Below, piece by piece: positions 20,759 through 29,735 of a stretch of 64,000 nucleotides of DNA. Under the pieces are notes generated by a model. The model searched no databases. It was not told where the DNA came from and saw only the letters and a list, made by a program, of their open reading frames with translations. The DNA comes from Kitasatospora fiedleri. GTDB taxonomy: Bacteria; Actinomycetota; Actinomycetes; Streptomycetales; Streptomycetaceae. Position 1 is the first letter of the stretch, and every line of letters begins with the position of its first letter. The stretch lies in assembly GCF_948472415.1 (NCBI RefSeq), contig NZ_OX419519.1, forward strand, positions 2,108,001 to 2,172,000. Reading direction: 5' to 3'. Both the position numbers and the translations under genes were made by a program.

Positions 20759-21355
20759 GTGGAGGCCGTTCCGCTGATCTTCACCAGCGGCTGGGCGAGC
20801 GGGATCAACGCCTACGCCGTGGTGCTGCTGCTGGGCCTGTTCGGCCGCTTCGGCGGGGCCGACTCGGTACCGCCCGCGCTGGAGCGCACCGACGTGCTGA
20901 TCGCCGCGGGCGTGCTGTTCCTCTGCGAGGCGGTCCTGGACAAGATCCCCTACGTGGACAGCGTCTGGGACGTGGCCCACACCTTCGTCCGCCCGGTCGC
21001 GGGCGCGACGGTGGGCGCCCTGCTCGCCGCGCACGACCCGGGCTCGCTCGGCGAGGTCGCCGCCGGAGCCCTCGGCGGCACCACCGCCCTGCTCAGCCAC
21101 GGCGTCAAGGCGGGCCTGCGGATGGCCGTCAACACCTCCCCCGAACCCGCCTCGAACATCCTGCTCAGCCTCACCGAGGACCTCTCCGTCGCCGGCCTGG
21201 TCACCCTCGCCGTCTTCCACCCCTGGCTCGCCGCCTCCACCGCCGCGGTCCTGCTCGCCCTCGGCCTCCTGATCGTCTGGTTCGCCGTCTCCCGCATCCG
21301 CCGCTTCTGGCTCCGCCGCCGCGAACGCCGCCGGGCCCGGACGGCCGCCGCCTGA
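20759..21355 (+). CDS. DUF4126 domain-containing membrane protein
   Basis: This is a 198-residue polytopic protein. The N-terminus EAVPLIFTSGWASGINAYAVVLLLGLFGRFG and the following FLCEAVLDKIPYVDSVWDVAHTFVRPVAGA are characteristic of DUF4126. Further helices follow (GALGGTTALLSHGVKAGLRMAVN with Gly-rich packing; LVTLAVFHPWLAASTAAVLLALGLLIVW), and the C-terminus is a poly-basic tail. Function is unknown; the fold resembles small membrane channels or transporters. I place the start at GTG 20759, after a GGGAAGGGG leader, rather than at the upstream open-frame start. Convergent neighbours are absent; the next gene is co-directional. Confidence 0.88.
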   Translation: MEAVPLIFTSGWASGINAYAVVLLLGLFGRFGGADSVPPALERTDVLIAAGVLFLCEAVLDKIPYVDSVWDVAHTFVRPVAGATVGALLAAHDPGSLGEVAAGALGGTTALLSHGVKAGLRMAVNTSPEPASNILLSLTEDLSVAGLVTLAVFHPWLAASTAAVLLALGLLIVWFAVSRIRRFWLRRRERRRARTAAA

Positions 21356-21362
21356 CCGGCGG

Positions 21363-21400
21363 GGCCTGCCCGGTGCGGCACGGCCTGCCCGGTGCGGCAC
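21363..21400. repeat. 19-bp exact tandem duplication after DUF4126 gene
   Basis: Two exact 19-bp copies (21363-21381 and 21382-21400) begin 8 bp after the stop codon, with a third partial copy following. The remainder of the gap to 21558 holds no gene. Confidence 0.85.
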
Positions 21401-21558
21401 GGCACGGGCCGGGGAACGCCTGCGGCGGGCAATCGAACAGGGCCGAAAACCGCCCTCCGGCCGCGAGGCTCCGGACCGGCCCGGGCCGCAGCTGCCCGGC
21501 CGGGGCAGGGGCGGGCGGGCGGCGGGCAGGGGTGCGGGGGCGCATAGGATCTGCTGCC

Positions 21559-22947
21559 ATGGCTCGGATCATCGTCGTCGGTGCAGGGATGGGCGGTCTG
21601 GCCGCCGCTTCGCGGTTGGGTGCGTCGGGGCACCGGGTGGTGGTGCTGGAGGCGGCGGGGACGTACGGGGGGCAGGTGGGGGCGTACCGGCGGGAGGGGT
21701 TCGGGTTCGACACCGGGCCGGGGCTGCTCGCGCTGCCCGCCGTGTACCGGGACCTGGCGTTGAAGACCGGGCGGGAGCCGCTGGAGGAACTGGTCGGGTT
21801 GCGGCCGGTGGACCCGGAGAGCCGGCACCTGTTCCCGGACGGGACGGAGCTGGTGCTGCCGAACGCCTCCCGGGGCGGGGTGGGGCAGGCGTTGGACGCC
21901 GCGTTCGGGGCGGGGGCGGGCGCGCGCTGGGGCGCGTTGGTGAACCGGGGGCGGACGGTGTGGGAGGCGACCCGGCGGCCGCTGCTGGAGGAGCCGCGCC
22001 CGGCGGTGGACCCGGTCGACCCGTACCCGGTGCCGCCGCGCCGCGGGCTGTCCCGGCTGCTGCCGCGCGGGCGGCACGCCCTGGCCGACGCGGCCCGCGA
22101 GCTGGGCGGCGGCCCGGGCCCGGCCGCGCTGCTGGGCGAGTACGCGCTGCGGTACGGCCTGGACCCGCGGTCCGCGCCCGCCTCGGCGACGGTGCTGCCG
22201 TACATGGAGCAGTCGTTCGGCGTCTGGTACGTGGACGGCGGGCTGCGGGCGCTGGCCGACGCGGTGTTCGCGCGGTGCGGCGCGCGCGGGGTGGAGTTCC
22301 GCTTCGACACCCCCGTGCGGGCCCTGGAGTCCGACGGCGGCCGGGTGGTGGGCGTGCGGACGGACGAGGGGGTGCTGGCGGCGGACGCGGTGCTCTCCGC
22401 CGTCCCGGGCCTGGGGGTCGCCGAGCCGGCCGCGCCCGCGCCGGGGCGGTTCACGGTGCTGCTGGCGCTGGACGGCGCCCGCCCGGCCGGTACCGCGCAC
22501 CGCACCGTGGTGCACGCCGCGGACGGCGCGGCCGAGGCCCGGGCGGTGTTCACCGAGCGGGCGCTGCCGTCCCGCCCCACCGTTCAGGTGCTGCGTCCGG
22601 ACGACCCGTCGCTGGTCCCCGGGCCGGACGCGGAGGCCGTCGTGCTGACCGTCACGGTGCCCGCCGACCTCGCCCTCACCGAGGCCGAACGGGACGCCTA
22701 CGCCGGGGAGTTGCTCGACCACCTGGCCGCCGCGGGCCTCGACCTGCGGCCCCGGCTGCGCTGGCGGGAGACCCGGCTGACCGGCTCGGTACCGGTGCCC
22801 TCGCTGGCGGGCGGGCACCTCGCGCAGGCCAACCGGCCGGGCCCGCCGGGCCTGTACCTGATCGGCGCGCACGCCCACCCGGGCGGCGGGCTGGCCCGGG
22901 TCGGGATGTCCGCCTCGATCACCGCCGGGCTGGTCGGCCCGGCCTGA
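21559..22947 (+). CDS. FAD-dependent phytoene desaturase-like oxidoreductase
   Basis: The 462-residue flavoprotein begins directly with the dinucleotide-binding motif RIIVVGAGMGGLAAASRLGASGHRVVVLEA (residues 3-32). GFGFDTGPGLLALPAVYRDL follows, as in CrtI/amine-oxidase-like desaturases. The C-terminal FAD-contact region is PGLYLIGAHAHPGGGLARVGMSASITAGLV. The middle part varies, so the substrate is uncertain; carotenoid or another polyene or isoprenoid is possible, but no other carotenoid gene is beside it. The start is ATG 21559. A TAGGAT box ends 8 nt before it and no clear Shine-Dalgarno is present, so the transcript may be leaderless. Confidence 0.88.
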   Translation: MARIIVVGAGMGGLAAASRLGASGHRVVVLEAAGTYGGQVGAYRREGFGFDTGPGLLALPAVYRDLALKTGREPLEELVGLRPVDPESRHLFPDGTELVLPNASRGGVGQALDAAFGAGAGARWGALVNRGRTVWEATRRPLLEEPRPAVDPVDPYPVPPRRGLSRLLPRGRHALADAARELGGGPGPAALLGEYALRYGLDPRSAPASATVLPYMEQSFGVWYVDGGLRALADAVFARCGARGVEFRFDTPVRALESDGGRVVGVRTDEGVLAADAVLSAVPGLGVAEPAAPAPGRFTVLLALDGARPAGTAHRTVVHAADGAAEARAVFTERALPSRPTVQVLRPDDPSLVPGPDAEAVVLTVTVPADLALTEAERDAYAGELLDHLAAAGLDLRPRLRWRETRLTGSVPVPSLAGGHLAQANRPGPPGLYLIGAHAHPGGGLARVGMSASITAGLVGPA

Positions 22948-22954
22948 CGGCGCG

Positions 22955-23280
22955 TCAGTACTGCTGCTGGTAGTACCAGTTCTGGTCCTGCGGCTGCTGC
23001 TGGGGCTGCGCCTGCTGCGGGATGTGGGGCTGCTGGTACTGCTGCTGGGTGTACGGGTCCTGGTAGACCGGCTGGCCGTACTGGTCGTAGCCGATCAGCT
23101 GCCACTGCGGCTGCTGCGGCTGCTGCGGCTGCTGCGGCTGTGACTGCTGCGGCTGCGACTGGTACTGCGGTTGCGGCTGGTACTGCTGCTGGGCGGCCCA
23201 CTGGTCCTGGTAGCCGTAGCCGTGGCCGGGGTCCTGCTGGTAGCCGTAGCCCTGCTGCGCCTGCCCGTACTGGGGCTGCG
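22955..23280. repeat. CTG-type trinucleotide-rich segment coding Gln/Pro repeats
   Basis: The plus strand shows runs of ctgctg and ctgcgg triplets, which on the coding strand read as CAG-rich Gln and CCG Pro codons. Codon use stays in frame, so this is a coding microsatellite likely to vary in length. Confidence 0.75.
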
Positions 23281-23791
23281 GCGGGACCTGGTAGGCGCCC
23301 GGGTCGTCGGCGTAGACGCCCGCGTCGAGCTGCTGGAACTCCTCGTAGTCGGCGGAGTGGTCGGCGGACCGCCCGTCGAGGGGGTCGAACGGCTCGAACG
23401 GCTCGTCCTCGATCGGGCCGACCTCGCCGACCGGCACGACCGGTTCCGGTGCCGCTACGGCGGCGGCCGGCGCGCCGGTGGCCGCGGCCAGCAGCGGGAC
23501 CTTCGCCAGCGGGCCGGGCAGGGCGCCGTCGGGGCGGCGCAGCGACCAGCCGACCGGGCGGCCGCGCTTGACCGAGCCGGTCACCCTCACCTGGCCGAGC
23601 GCGAACGCGGCGGCGCCCGCCGCTATCACCGGCAGCGAGGAGGTGCGCATCCCGGCGACCACGCCGAGGAAGCCGAGCAGGGCGAGCGCCCGCCAGTGCA
23701 GCGGGGCCCGGTGCTGGAGCAGGAGTTCGGCGGTCAGCCAGAGCGCGACCAGGGCCAGCGCACCGTAGAGGAGCAGGTATCCGATGCCCAT
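22955..23791 (-). CDS. Membrane protein with Gln/Pro/Tyr-rich repetitive tail
   Basis: The product has 278 residues. The start is ATG 23791 (MGIGYLLLYGALALVALW), with GGAGG 7 nt upstream. Three N-terminal helices occupy residues 1-80. An acidic linker follows (IEDEPFEPFDPLDG, about 150-165), then about 100 residues of QPQ, QQQ and YGYQ repeats ending WYYQQQY. The low-complexity tail is probably cytoplasmic and disordered. I recognise a conserved streptomycete hypothetical upstream of metF, but no function is known. It is convergent with the desaturase-like gene, 7 bp apart. Confidence 0.85.
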   Translation of the reverse strand: MGIGYLLLYGALALVALWLTAELLLQHRAPLHWRALALLGFLGVVAGMRTSSLPVIAAGAAAFALGQVRVTGSVKRGRPVGWSLRRPDGALPGPLAKVPLLAAATGAPAAAVAAPEPVVPVGEVGPIEDEPFEPFDPLDGRSADHSADYEEFQQLDAGVYADDPGAYQVPPQPQYGQAQQGYGYQQDPGHGYGYQDQWAAQQQYQPQPQYQSQPQQSQPQQPQQPQQPQWQLIGYDQYGQPVYQDPYTQQQYQQPHIPQQAQPQQQPQDQNWYYQQQY

Positions 23792-23930
23792 CCCGCAACC
23801 TCCAGACGCCACCCTCACCGCGCGGTTGCGGGCGACTGTACAGCCTCCGGGCGAACACCACCTCATCCCGGACCGCCCCGTTCGCGCACCGGCCCGGCGG
23901 CCCGGCGCCGGGCTCGCGGCGGGCGGGCGC

Positions 23931-24845
23931 TCAGCGGGTGTGCAGGCCCAGGTTCTGGTAGATCTCCAGCGTCGAGGTGGAGTGGTTGAGCGTGATGAAG
24001 TGCAGGCCCGGGGCGCCCTCCGCGAGCAGGCGCTCGGCCATCGCGGTGGCGTGTTCGAGGCCGACCGCGCGGACCGCGGCCGGGTCGTCGGCGGCGGCCT
24101 CCAGCTTGCGCCGGAAGTCGACCGGGAAGTCGGAGCCGGACAGCTGCGGGAAGCGCACCAGCTGGCGGATGTTGGTGACCGGCATGATCTCCGGGATGAT
24201 CGGCGTCTCGCAGCCGGCCGCGGCGACCCGGTCGCGCAGCCGGAGGTAGTCCTCGACCTCGAAGAACATCTGGGTGATCGCGTAGTCCGCGCCGGCCCGG
24301 CACTTGGCGACGAAGTGCCGGATGTCCTCGTCCCAGTCGGCCGAGCGCGGGTGCATCTGCGGGAACGCCGCGACGCCCACGCAGAAGTCGCCGATGTCCC
24401 TGATCAGTTCGACCAGTTCGGCGGCGTAGCTGACGCCCTCGGGGTGGCGCACCCACTCGCCCATCGGGTCGCCGGGCGGGTCGCCGCGGACCGCGAGCAC
24501 GTTGCGCACGTTCTGGTCGGCGTACTGGCCGATGATGTTGCGCAGTTCGGCGACCGAGTGGTCGACCGCGGTGAGGTGGGCGACCGGGGTCAGGGTGGTC
24601 TCGGTGGCGATCCGGCCGACCAGGTCGACGGTGCGGCCGCGCGAGGAGCCGCCCGCGCCGTACGTCATGCAGACGAAGTTCGGCTCCAGGCACTCGACCC
24701 GGCGGATCGCGTCCCAGAGCCTGCGCTCGCCCTCCTCGTTGCGGGGCGGCATGAACTCGAAGGAGAAGGAGCGGTCGCCTGCCGCCAGCAGGTCGCGCAC
24801 AGTTTGCGCGCGGTCGCTTCTGGTGGAGGGAATCCCGAGTGCCAT
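23931..24845 (-). CDS. metF: Methylenetetrahydrofolate reductase MetF
   Basis: MetF reduces 5,10-methylene-THF to 5-methyl-THF for methionine synthesis. The 304-residue product has [17 protein letters not shown] (catalytic Glu near the N-terminus), [58 protein letters not shown] and [15 protein letters not shown]. It ends with the family-typical [16 protein letters not shown]. Start ATG 24845 lies 6 nt after a TAACCT -10 box on the minus strand (24857-24852), and no Shine-Dalgarno is visible, so translation is probably leaderless. A weak -35 (TTGTCC, 24882-24877) is 19 nt further up. I see no SAM or B12 riboswitch. Confidence 0.97.
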   Translation of the reverse strand: MALGIPSTRSDRAQTVRDLLAAGDRSFSFEFMPPRNEEGERRLWDAIRRVECLEPNFVCMTYGAGGSSRGRTVDLVGRIATETTLTPVAHLTAVDHSVAELRNIIGQYADQNVRNVLAVRGDPPGDPMGEWVRHPEGVSYAAELVELIRDIGDFCVGVAAFPQMHPRSADWDEDIRHFVAKCRAGADYAITQMFFEVEDYLRLRDRVAAAGCETPIIPEIMPVTNIRQLVRFPQLSGSDFPVDFRRKLEAAADDPAAVRAVGLEHATAMAERLLAEGAPGLHFITLNHSTSTLEIYQNLGLHTR

Positions 24846-25108
24846 GCAGGCAGGTTAGCCGTCGGCGGCGCGGCCCGGACAAACGACGTCCAGAAACTGA
24901 GACGGGACTTGAGATTTCCGGCCAGCCGGCTCCGGCGCCGCGGAGCACCGCCCGGAGCACCGCCCGGAGCGCGGGTCGCGGCGGGGTGACGGCAGGGGTG
25001 ACGGCAGGGGTGACGGCGGAGGTCGCGGCGGGGTCGCGGCGCGGGTGGAACGGGGCACCCGGGCGCGCGCGTTAATCTGACTGTCAGCCTCTTGATCCGG
25101 AGTCCCAG
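24846..25108. promoter_or_regulatory. Divergent promoter region metF / polyprenyl synthetase with tandem repeats
   Basis: The region of 263 bp carries the minus-strand metF -10 (TAACCT at 24857-24852). In the middle (about 24985-25020) the unit GGGGTGACGGCA is repeated about three times. The right end leads to the GTG start at 25109, with GGAG 6 nt before it. There is no gene. Confidence 0.6.
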
Positions 25109-26215
25109 GTGCCCTCCTCCATCCGTCTCCCCCGCAACCCCGTCGACGCGGAGGACGTGCGCGACCGCGTGAACGACGCGCTCGGCGTGTTCATGGCCGA
25201 GCGGACGGCCCTGCTCTCCGGCATCTCCGACCAGCTCGGACCGGTCGCCGACGCGCTGCGCGACTTCCTGCTCGACGGCGGCAAGCGGCTGCGCCCCGCG
25301 TTCTGCTACTGGGGCTGGCGCGCGGCCGGCGGCGCCGCCGACGAGCCCGGCATCGAACGGGCGGCGGCCGCGCTGGAGCTGCTCCAGGCCAGCGCCCTGG
25401 TGCACGACGACCTGATGGACCGCAGCGACACCCGGCGCGGCCTGCCCGCCGTCCACCGCCGCTTCGAGAACCTGCACCGGGCCGGCGGCTGGCGCGGCGA
25501 CCGCGAACAGTACGGGGCGTCCGCCGCGGTGCTGCTCGGCGACCTGCTGCTGATCTGGTGCGACGAACTGTTCCAGCGCTCCGGGCTGCCCGCCGCCGCC
25601 GTGTCGGCCGCCAAGCCCGCCTTCGACCTGATGCGCACCGAGGTGATGCTCGGCCAGTACCTGGACGTGCTGGAGCCGGTCGCGGGCGACTCCACCGACG
25701 CCGGAGCGCTGGAGCGGGCCCGCACCGTCCTGCACTACAAGTCGGCGAAGTACACCATCGAGCGTCCGCTCCAGGTCGGCGCGCTGCTGGCCGGCGCCGG
25801 GCCGGACCTGGTGGACGCCCTCGGCGGCTTCGGGCTGCCGCTGGGCGAGGCGTTCCAGCTCCGCGACGACCTGCTGGGCGTCTTCGGCGACCCCGCCGTC
25901 ACCGGCAAGCCGGCCGGCGACGACCTGCGCGAGGGCAAGCGCACCCTGCTCGTCGCGCACGCCATGCGCGGCCTGGGCCCGGCCGACGCCGCCCGCCTCG
26001 ACGCCCGGCTCGGCGCGCCCGGCCTGGACGCCGAAGAGATCGGCGCCCTGCGCGACCTGATCACCCGCAGCGGCGCCCCGGCGCTCGTCGAGGCCCGGAT
26101 CGACACGCTGCTCACCGAGGCCCTGACCGCCCTCGACGCGGCCCCGATCGCCGACGGCCCGACCCGCGAGGTGCTCCGGGCGCTGGCCGACGCGGCGACG
26201 GTCCGCAAGTACTGA
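25109..26215 (+). CDS. Polyprenyl diphosphate synthase (trans-isoprenyl synthase)
   Basis: The 368-residue enzyme condenses IPP with allylic diphosphates. GGKRLRPAFCY is the upstream IPP-binding segment (about residue 57). The first aspartate-rich motif is VHDDLMDRSDTRRG (DDxxD, about 99-103) and the second is FQLRDDLLGVFGD (about 253-257). It also carries KSAKYTIERPLQ and GKRTLLVAHA. Two bulky residues precede the first motif weakly, so chain length (geranylgeranyl or longer) cannot be fixed. The start is GTG 25109 with GGAG. It lies divergent from metF and convergent with VanZ, and is likely used for menaquinone, carotenoid or hopanoid precursors. Confidence 0.92.
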   Translation: MPSSIRLPRNPVDAEDVRDRVNDALGVFMAERTALLSGISDQLGPVADALRDFLLDGGKRLRPAFCYWGWRAAGGAADEPGIERAAAALELLQASALVHDDLMDRSDTRRGLPAVHRRFENLHRAGGWRGDREQYGASAAVLLGDLLLIWCDELFQRSGLPAAAVSAAKPAFDLMRTEVMLGQYLDVLEPVAGDSTDAGALERARTVLHYKSAKYTIERPLQVGALLAGAGPDLVDALGGFGLPLGEAFQLRDDLLGVFGDPAVTGKPAGDDLREGKRTLLVAHAMRGLGPADAARLDARLGAPGLDAEEIGALRDLITRSGAPALVEARIDTLLTEALTALDAAPIADGPTREVLRALADAATVRKY

Positions 26216-26223
26216 CAGGGCCG

Positions 26224-26898
26224 TCAGCCGGTCGGGCGCCCCCGCCACCAGCGGCGCGAGGCCAGCGCGGCCAGCGCGGCGCCGACCGCGTTCAGCAGCA
26301 CGTCGTCGACCGAGGAGACCCGGTCCAGCCGCAGCACGTACTGGGCGGTCTCCACCAGCACCGAACCGGCCGCGCCCAGGGCCAGCACCCGCCACGCCGA
26401 AGCCGACGCGGCGAACCGGACCGGGACGAGGAAGCCCGGCGCGGCGAACACCAGCAGGTTGCCGACCACCTGCGCCACCGCGGTGGCGGGCGGCCCGGCA
26501 CCGACCACCTCCACGAGGTCGTGCAGCGGCACCAGGTTCACCCGGCGGCGCGGACCGCCCGGATCGGCCCCCGGCAACAGGATCATCCACACCCACGGCG
26601 CCGTGCCGTACACCATCCCCACCTCCGCCACCGCCGAACGCCGCGCCCACCCCGGCTCGACCCCCGCGGCCCGACGGCGGCGGACCAGCGCCCAGACCAG
26701 CAGGACGGCCACCGGCAGGGCGACGGCGGCCAGGAAGACGATCCCGTTGACCGTGCCGACCCAGCCGCCCCACCCGGCGTGGTGGCGGCGGCCCAACGGC
26801 CGCTGGGCGACGAAGGCGACAGCGGCTGCGCCGAGCAGCACCGGAACGAGCAGCACGATCCGGCGGGCACGGCGGACGGCGGGAGCGACGGGGTCCAT
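26224..26898 (-). CDS. VanZ family membrane protein
   Basis: The product has 224 residues from ATG 26898 (MDPVAPAVRRARR). Five or more helices include VLLVPVLLGAAAVAFVA, GTVNGIVFLAAVALPVAVLLVWAL and AVAQVVGNLLVFAAPGFLVPV. The VanZ pattern VNLVPLHDLVE...VVGNLLVFAPGFLVP...ETAQYVLRLDRVSSVDDVLLNAVGAALA is clear. VanZ-like proteins affect glycopeptide susceptibility in some hosts, but most chromosomal copies have unknown roles. The frame extends upstream to 26952 into the intergenic repeat; I prefer 26898 because the repeat copy starts directly behind it. No strong Shine-Dalgarno is seen. Confidence 0.87.
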   Translation of the reverse strand: MDPVAPAVRRARRIVLLVPVLLGAAAVAFVAQRPLGRRHHAGWGGWVGTVNGIVFLAAVALPVAVLLVWALVRRRRAAGVEPGWARRSAVAEVGMVYGTAPWVWMILLPGADPGGPRRRVNLVPLHDLVEVVGAGPPATAVAQVVGNLLVFAAPGFLVPVRFAASASAWRVLALGAAGSVLVETAQYVLRLDRVSSVDDVLLNAVGAALAALASRRWWRGRPTG

Positions 26899-26899
26899 G

Positions 26900-27410
26900 C
26901 CCGCACGGAGTACGAACGCCTCCGGCGCGGTTCCCGACCGAGGCGGGACCACCCCGTGACGGCCGGATCTTGCCGAGGTGCCCTCCGACCCGCGCAGTTC
27001 CCCGCGCCCCTGTCGGGGCGAGGGGGCCGCTCTCCCCTACCGCGCGCAGCCCGCACGGAGTGCGAACGGCTCCGGCACGGCTCCCGACCGGGGGCGGGAC
27101 GACCCTCTCGGAACGGATCTTTCCCGACTGCCCTCCGACCCGCGCAGTTCCCCGCGCCCCTGTCGGGGCGAGGGCGCAGGGGTGCGGTAGCGCTTCCCTA
27201 GCTGTCTTCTGCCATGGGCAGCCCGCACGGAGTGCGAACGGCTTCGGCGCGGTTCCCGACCGAGGCGGGACCACCCCGTGACGGCCGGATCTTGCCGAGG
27301 TGCCCTCCGATCCGCGCAGTTCCCCGCGCCCCTGTCGGGGCGAGGGCGCGAGGGGCGGCGCTCCCCCTGTCGGGGCGAGGCGCGGGGGTGTGGTGGTGCT
27401 TTCCCGGCCG
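26900..27410. repeat. Three imperfect direct copies of a roughly 125-bp intergenic repeat
   Basis: Copies begin at 26900, 27050 and 27222, each with CCCGCACGGAGT. Each has an A/G-variable middle and ends with GCGCAGTTCCCCGCG followed by a CGCCCC-tgtc-GGGGCG hairpin. Copies 1 and 3 are closest to each other; copy 2 differs more in its middle. A fourth partial hairpin lies near 27369-27385. The core GCGCAGTTCCCCGCGCCC also appears in the terminator at 53154. This is the type of short palindromic intergenic repeat dispersed in streptomycete genomes. There is no gene in the stretch between VanZ and thiE. Confidence 0.88.
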
Positions 27411-27418
27411 GGAGGGCG

Positions 27419-28066
27419 TCAGTGGAGGCGGGCGGCGAGGGTGGCGGCGGCGGTGGCCGGGTCTTCGGCGGCGGTGAGGGCGCGGACGACGACGATCCGG
27501 GTGGCGCCCGCGGCCAGGACCTGGTCGAGGTTGGCGGTGTCGATGCCGCCGATCGCGAACCAGGGGCGTTCGGGGTGCCGGGCGGCGGCGTGGCGGACCA
27601 GGTCGAGGCCGGGGGCGGGGCGGCCGGGCTTGGTGGGGGTGGGCCAGACCGGGCCGGTGCAGAAGTAGTCGACGCCGGGTTCGGTGATCGCGGTGTCGAC
27701 CTCGTCCGCGCTGTGGCAGGAGCGGCCGATCAGCACGTCCTCGCCGAGGATGCGCCGGGCGACGCGGACCGGCAGGTCGTCCTGGCCGAGGTGCAGCACG
27801 TCGGGCCGGGCGCCGTACGCGACGTCGGCGCGGTCGTTGACGGCGAGCAGCTTGCCGTGGCGGCGGGCCGCGTCGGCGAAGACCTCCAGGTACTCCAGTT
27901 CCTGCCGGGCCTCCAGGCCCTTGTCGCGGAGCTGGACGACGTCGACGCCGTTGGCGAGCACCGCGTCCAGGAACGCGGGCAGGTCGCCCTGTTCGCGGCG
28001 GGCGTCGGTGCAGAGGTAGAGCCGGGCGTCGGCCAGCCGCTGCCGGGCGGTGGGGACGGCCGTCAC
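27419..28066 (-). CDS. thiE: Thiamine-phosphate synthase ThiE
   Basis: ThiE joins HMP-PP and the thiazole phosphate to give thiamine monophosphate. The 215-residue TIM barrel has [18 protein letters not shown] (the QLR/K motif), [25 protein letters not shown] and IGRSCHS. It continues with [21 protein letters not shown] (phosphate loop) and WFAIGGID. The start is GTG 28066, which overlaps the stop of the upstream Rv2175c-like gene as GTGA; the longer open frame is excluded. The other thi genes are nearby on the opposite strand behind a TPP riboswitch, but this gene has no visible riboswitch of its own. Confidence 0.95.
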   Translation of the reverse strand: MTAVPTARQRLADARLYLCTDARREQGDLPAFLDAVLANGVDVVQLRDKGLEARQELEYLEVFADAARRHGKLLAVNDRADVAYGARPDVLHLGQDDLPVRVARRILGEDVLIGRSCHSADEVDTAITEPGVDYFCTGPVWPTPTKPGRPAPGLDLVRHAAARHPERPWFAIGGIDTANLDQVLAAGATRIVVVRALTAAEDPATAAATLAARLH

Positions 28067-28428
28067 AGGGCCATGGCCTGGGCGCGGCGCTTGACCTCGG
28101 TGGCGCGGTTCTCGCGCAGGGCCTGGATCGGGCTGCCGGGCAGGGAGTCGTCCTCGGTGAACATCCACTCCAGGATCTCCTGGTCGGAGAAGCCGGAGTC
28201 GCGCAGCACGGTGAGGGTGCCGACCAGGTGCTTGACCGGGCCGTCGTCCTCGATGAAGTCGGCGGGGACCTGCAGGGAGTTGTTGGGGCCGCGGCGGACG
28301 GCCAGCAGGGTGCGGTTCTTCACCATGGCGCGGACTTCGGTGATCACCACGCCCCACCGCTCGGAGATGTCGGGCAGGTACAGCCACGCGGGGACCAGGG
28401 CGTCAGTCTTGGGATCAATCTCGCTCAC
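28063..28428 (-). CDS. Rv2175c-family winged helix DNA-binding protein
   Basis: This is a 121-residue protein. An N-terminal helix-turn-helix region ([33 protein letters not shown]) is followed by the family C-terminal part [55 protein letters not shown]. In mycobacteria Rv2175c binds DNA and is phosphorylated by a Ser/Thr kinase; a PASTA kinase is encoded 4 kb away here, but a link is only inference. The start is GTG 28428. It overlaps thiE by 4 bp, so the two are likely co-translated. Confidence 0.9.
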   Translation of the reverse strand: MSEIDPKTDALVPAWLYLPDISERWGVVITEVRAMVKNRTLLAVRRGPNNSLQVPADFIEDDGPVKHLVGTLTVLRDSGFSDQEILEWMFTEDDSLPGSPIQALRENRATEVKRRAQAMAL

Positions 28429-28448
28429 GACCCCAGCCTACCCACCGG

Positions 28449-29645
28449 CTACCGCGCCGCGGCCTTCAGCTGGACGGCCGGGTCGGCGGCGCGGGCCGGG
28501 TCGAGCGGCGCGGCGCGCTCGATCAGGCGGCGGCCCTGGGCCAGGTCGCGCGGCCGGTCGACGGCGAGCAGGGCGACCAGGGCGCCGTCGCGCAGCCACA
28601 GCACCGTCCAGTCGGCCTCGGACGGGGAGCCGCGCCAGAGCAGGTGGTCGGCCCCGGCGTGGCGGCCGGCGTACTGGACCATGCGGCCGAACTGCTCGGA
28701 CCAGAAGTACGGGACGGGGTCGTACGGGGCGTCGAGGGTGCCGAGCAGGGCGGCCGCGGCGGCGGCGCCGGAGTGCAGGGCGTGGTCCCAGTGCTGGACG
28801 GCGAGCCGGGTGCCGGAGCGGGCGGAGGGGTAGGAGGCGCAGTCGCCGGCCGCGAGGACGCCGGGCAGGGCGGTGCGCAGCCGGTCGTCGACCGGGACGG
28901 TGCCGTCGGGGGCGAGGGCGAGCGGGCCGTCGGCCAGCCAGTCGGTGGCGGGGCGGGCGCCGACGCCGAGCACGACCTCGTCGGCGGGCAGGTGGGTGCC
29001 GTCGGCGAGCAGCACCCCGCCGTCGGCGGCGCCGGCGACGGCGGCGCCGCAGCGCAGGTCGACGCCGGCGGCGGCGTACCAGTCGGCCATCAGGGCGCCG
29101 AGTTCGGCGGGCAGCGCGCCGGCCAGCGGGGTGGCGGCGGCCTCGACCACGGTGACCTCGCAGCCGAGTCCGCGGGCGACGGTGGCGGTCTCGGCGCCGA
29201 TCCAGCCGGCGCCGACCAGCACGATCCGGCGGCCGGGGGTGAGTGCGGCGCGCAGCGCGTGGGCGTCGTCGACGGTGCGCAGGGTGCGGGCGCCGGGCAG
29301 CTGGGGCAGGGTGCGGGGGGCGGCGCCGGTGGCGATCACCAGGGCGTCGTAGGGCAGTTCGCCGCGGTCGGTGCGCAGGACGCCCGGGGCGAGGCCGGTG
29401 GCGCGGCGGCCGGTGAGCAGGTCGACGCCGAGGCCGTGCCAGTCGATCTCGAAGGCGGTGGCGTCGGCCTTGCCGAGCAGCACGTCCTTGGAGAGCGGGG
29501 GGCGGTCGTAGGGGAGGTGGAGTTCCTCCCCGACCAGGGCGAGCGGGCCCTGCCAGCCGCCCTGCCGCAGGTTGAGGGCGGTCTGGGCGCCCGCCATGCC
29601 CGCGCCGACCACGACGACCCGGTCCGTTGCCTTCAGCTCAGCCAC
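28449..29645 (-). CDS. FAD/NAD(P)H-dependent ferredoxin reductase-like oxidoreductase
   Basis: The product has 398 residues. FAD-binding VVVVGAGMAGAQTALNLRQGG lies near the N-terminus, then LPYDRPPLSKDVLLG, ALVIATGAAPRTLP and the NAD(P)H loop IVLVGAGWIGAETATVARGLG. The second FAD motif is LPGVLAAGDCASYPS, and a reductase C-terminal domain begins at VPYFWSEQFGRMVQYAG. This is the rubredoxin/ferredoxin reductase (BphA4-like) group; the redox partner is not evident nearby. The start is uncertain. GTG 29654 lies inside a TAGGGT -10 box (29658-29653), so I use GTG 29645, 7 nt downstream of it, as a leaderless start. Confidence 0.88.
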   Translation of the reverse strand: MAELKATDRVVVVGAGMAGAQTALNLRQGGWQGPLALVGEELHLPYDRPPLSKDVLLGKADATAFEIDWHGLGVDLLTGRRATGLAPGVLRTDRGELPYDALVIATGAAPRTLPQLPGARTLRTVDDAHALRAALTPGRRIVLVGAGWIGAETATVARGLGCEVTVVEAAATPLAGALPAELGALMADWYAAAGVDLRCGAAVAGAADGGVLLADGTHLPADEVVLGVGARPATDWLADGPLALAPDGTVPVDDRLRTALPGVLAAGDCASYPSARSGTRLAVQHWDHALHSGAAAAAALLGTLDAPYDPVPYFWSEQFGRMVQYAGRHAGADHLLWRGSPSEADWTVLWLRDGALVALLAVDRPRDLAQGRRLIERAAPLDPARAADPAVQLKAAAR

Positions 29646-29735
29646 GGCGCCCACCCTACCCAGGGGCGGCGGGCGGTCACCCCGCGCACGCGCCTTCGGG
29701 TGCCGGTCGGCCCGGCGTTAAGGTGGAGGTACTAC

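Noticed and set aside
22955..23791. Pseudogene because of Gln repeats
   Set aside because: The frame stays open with consistent codon use, a clean start and membrane helices; repeats are coding low complexity.
26899..26952. Longer VanZ N-terminus from 26952
   Set aside because: It would be coded by the intergenic repeat copy; the membrane protein begins naturally at ATG 26898.
26890..27420. CRISPR array
   Set aside because: Only three long, imperfect repeats with unequal spacing; no short direct repeats with regular spacers and no cas genes.
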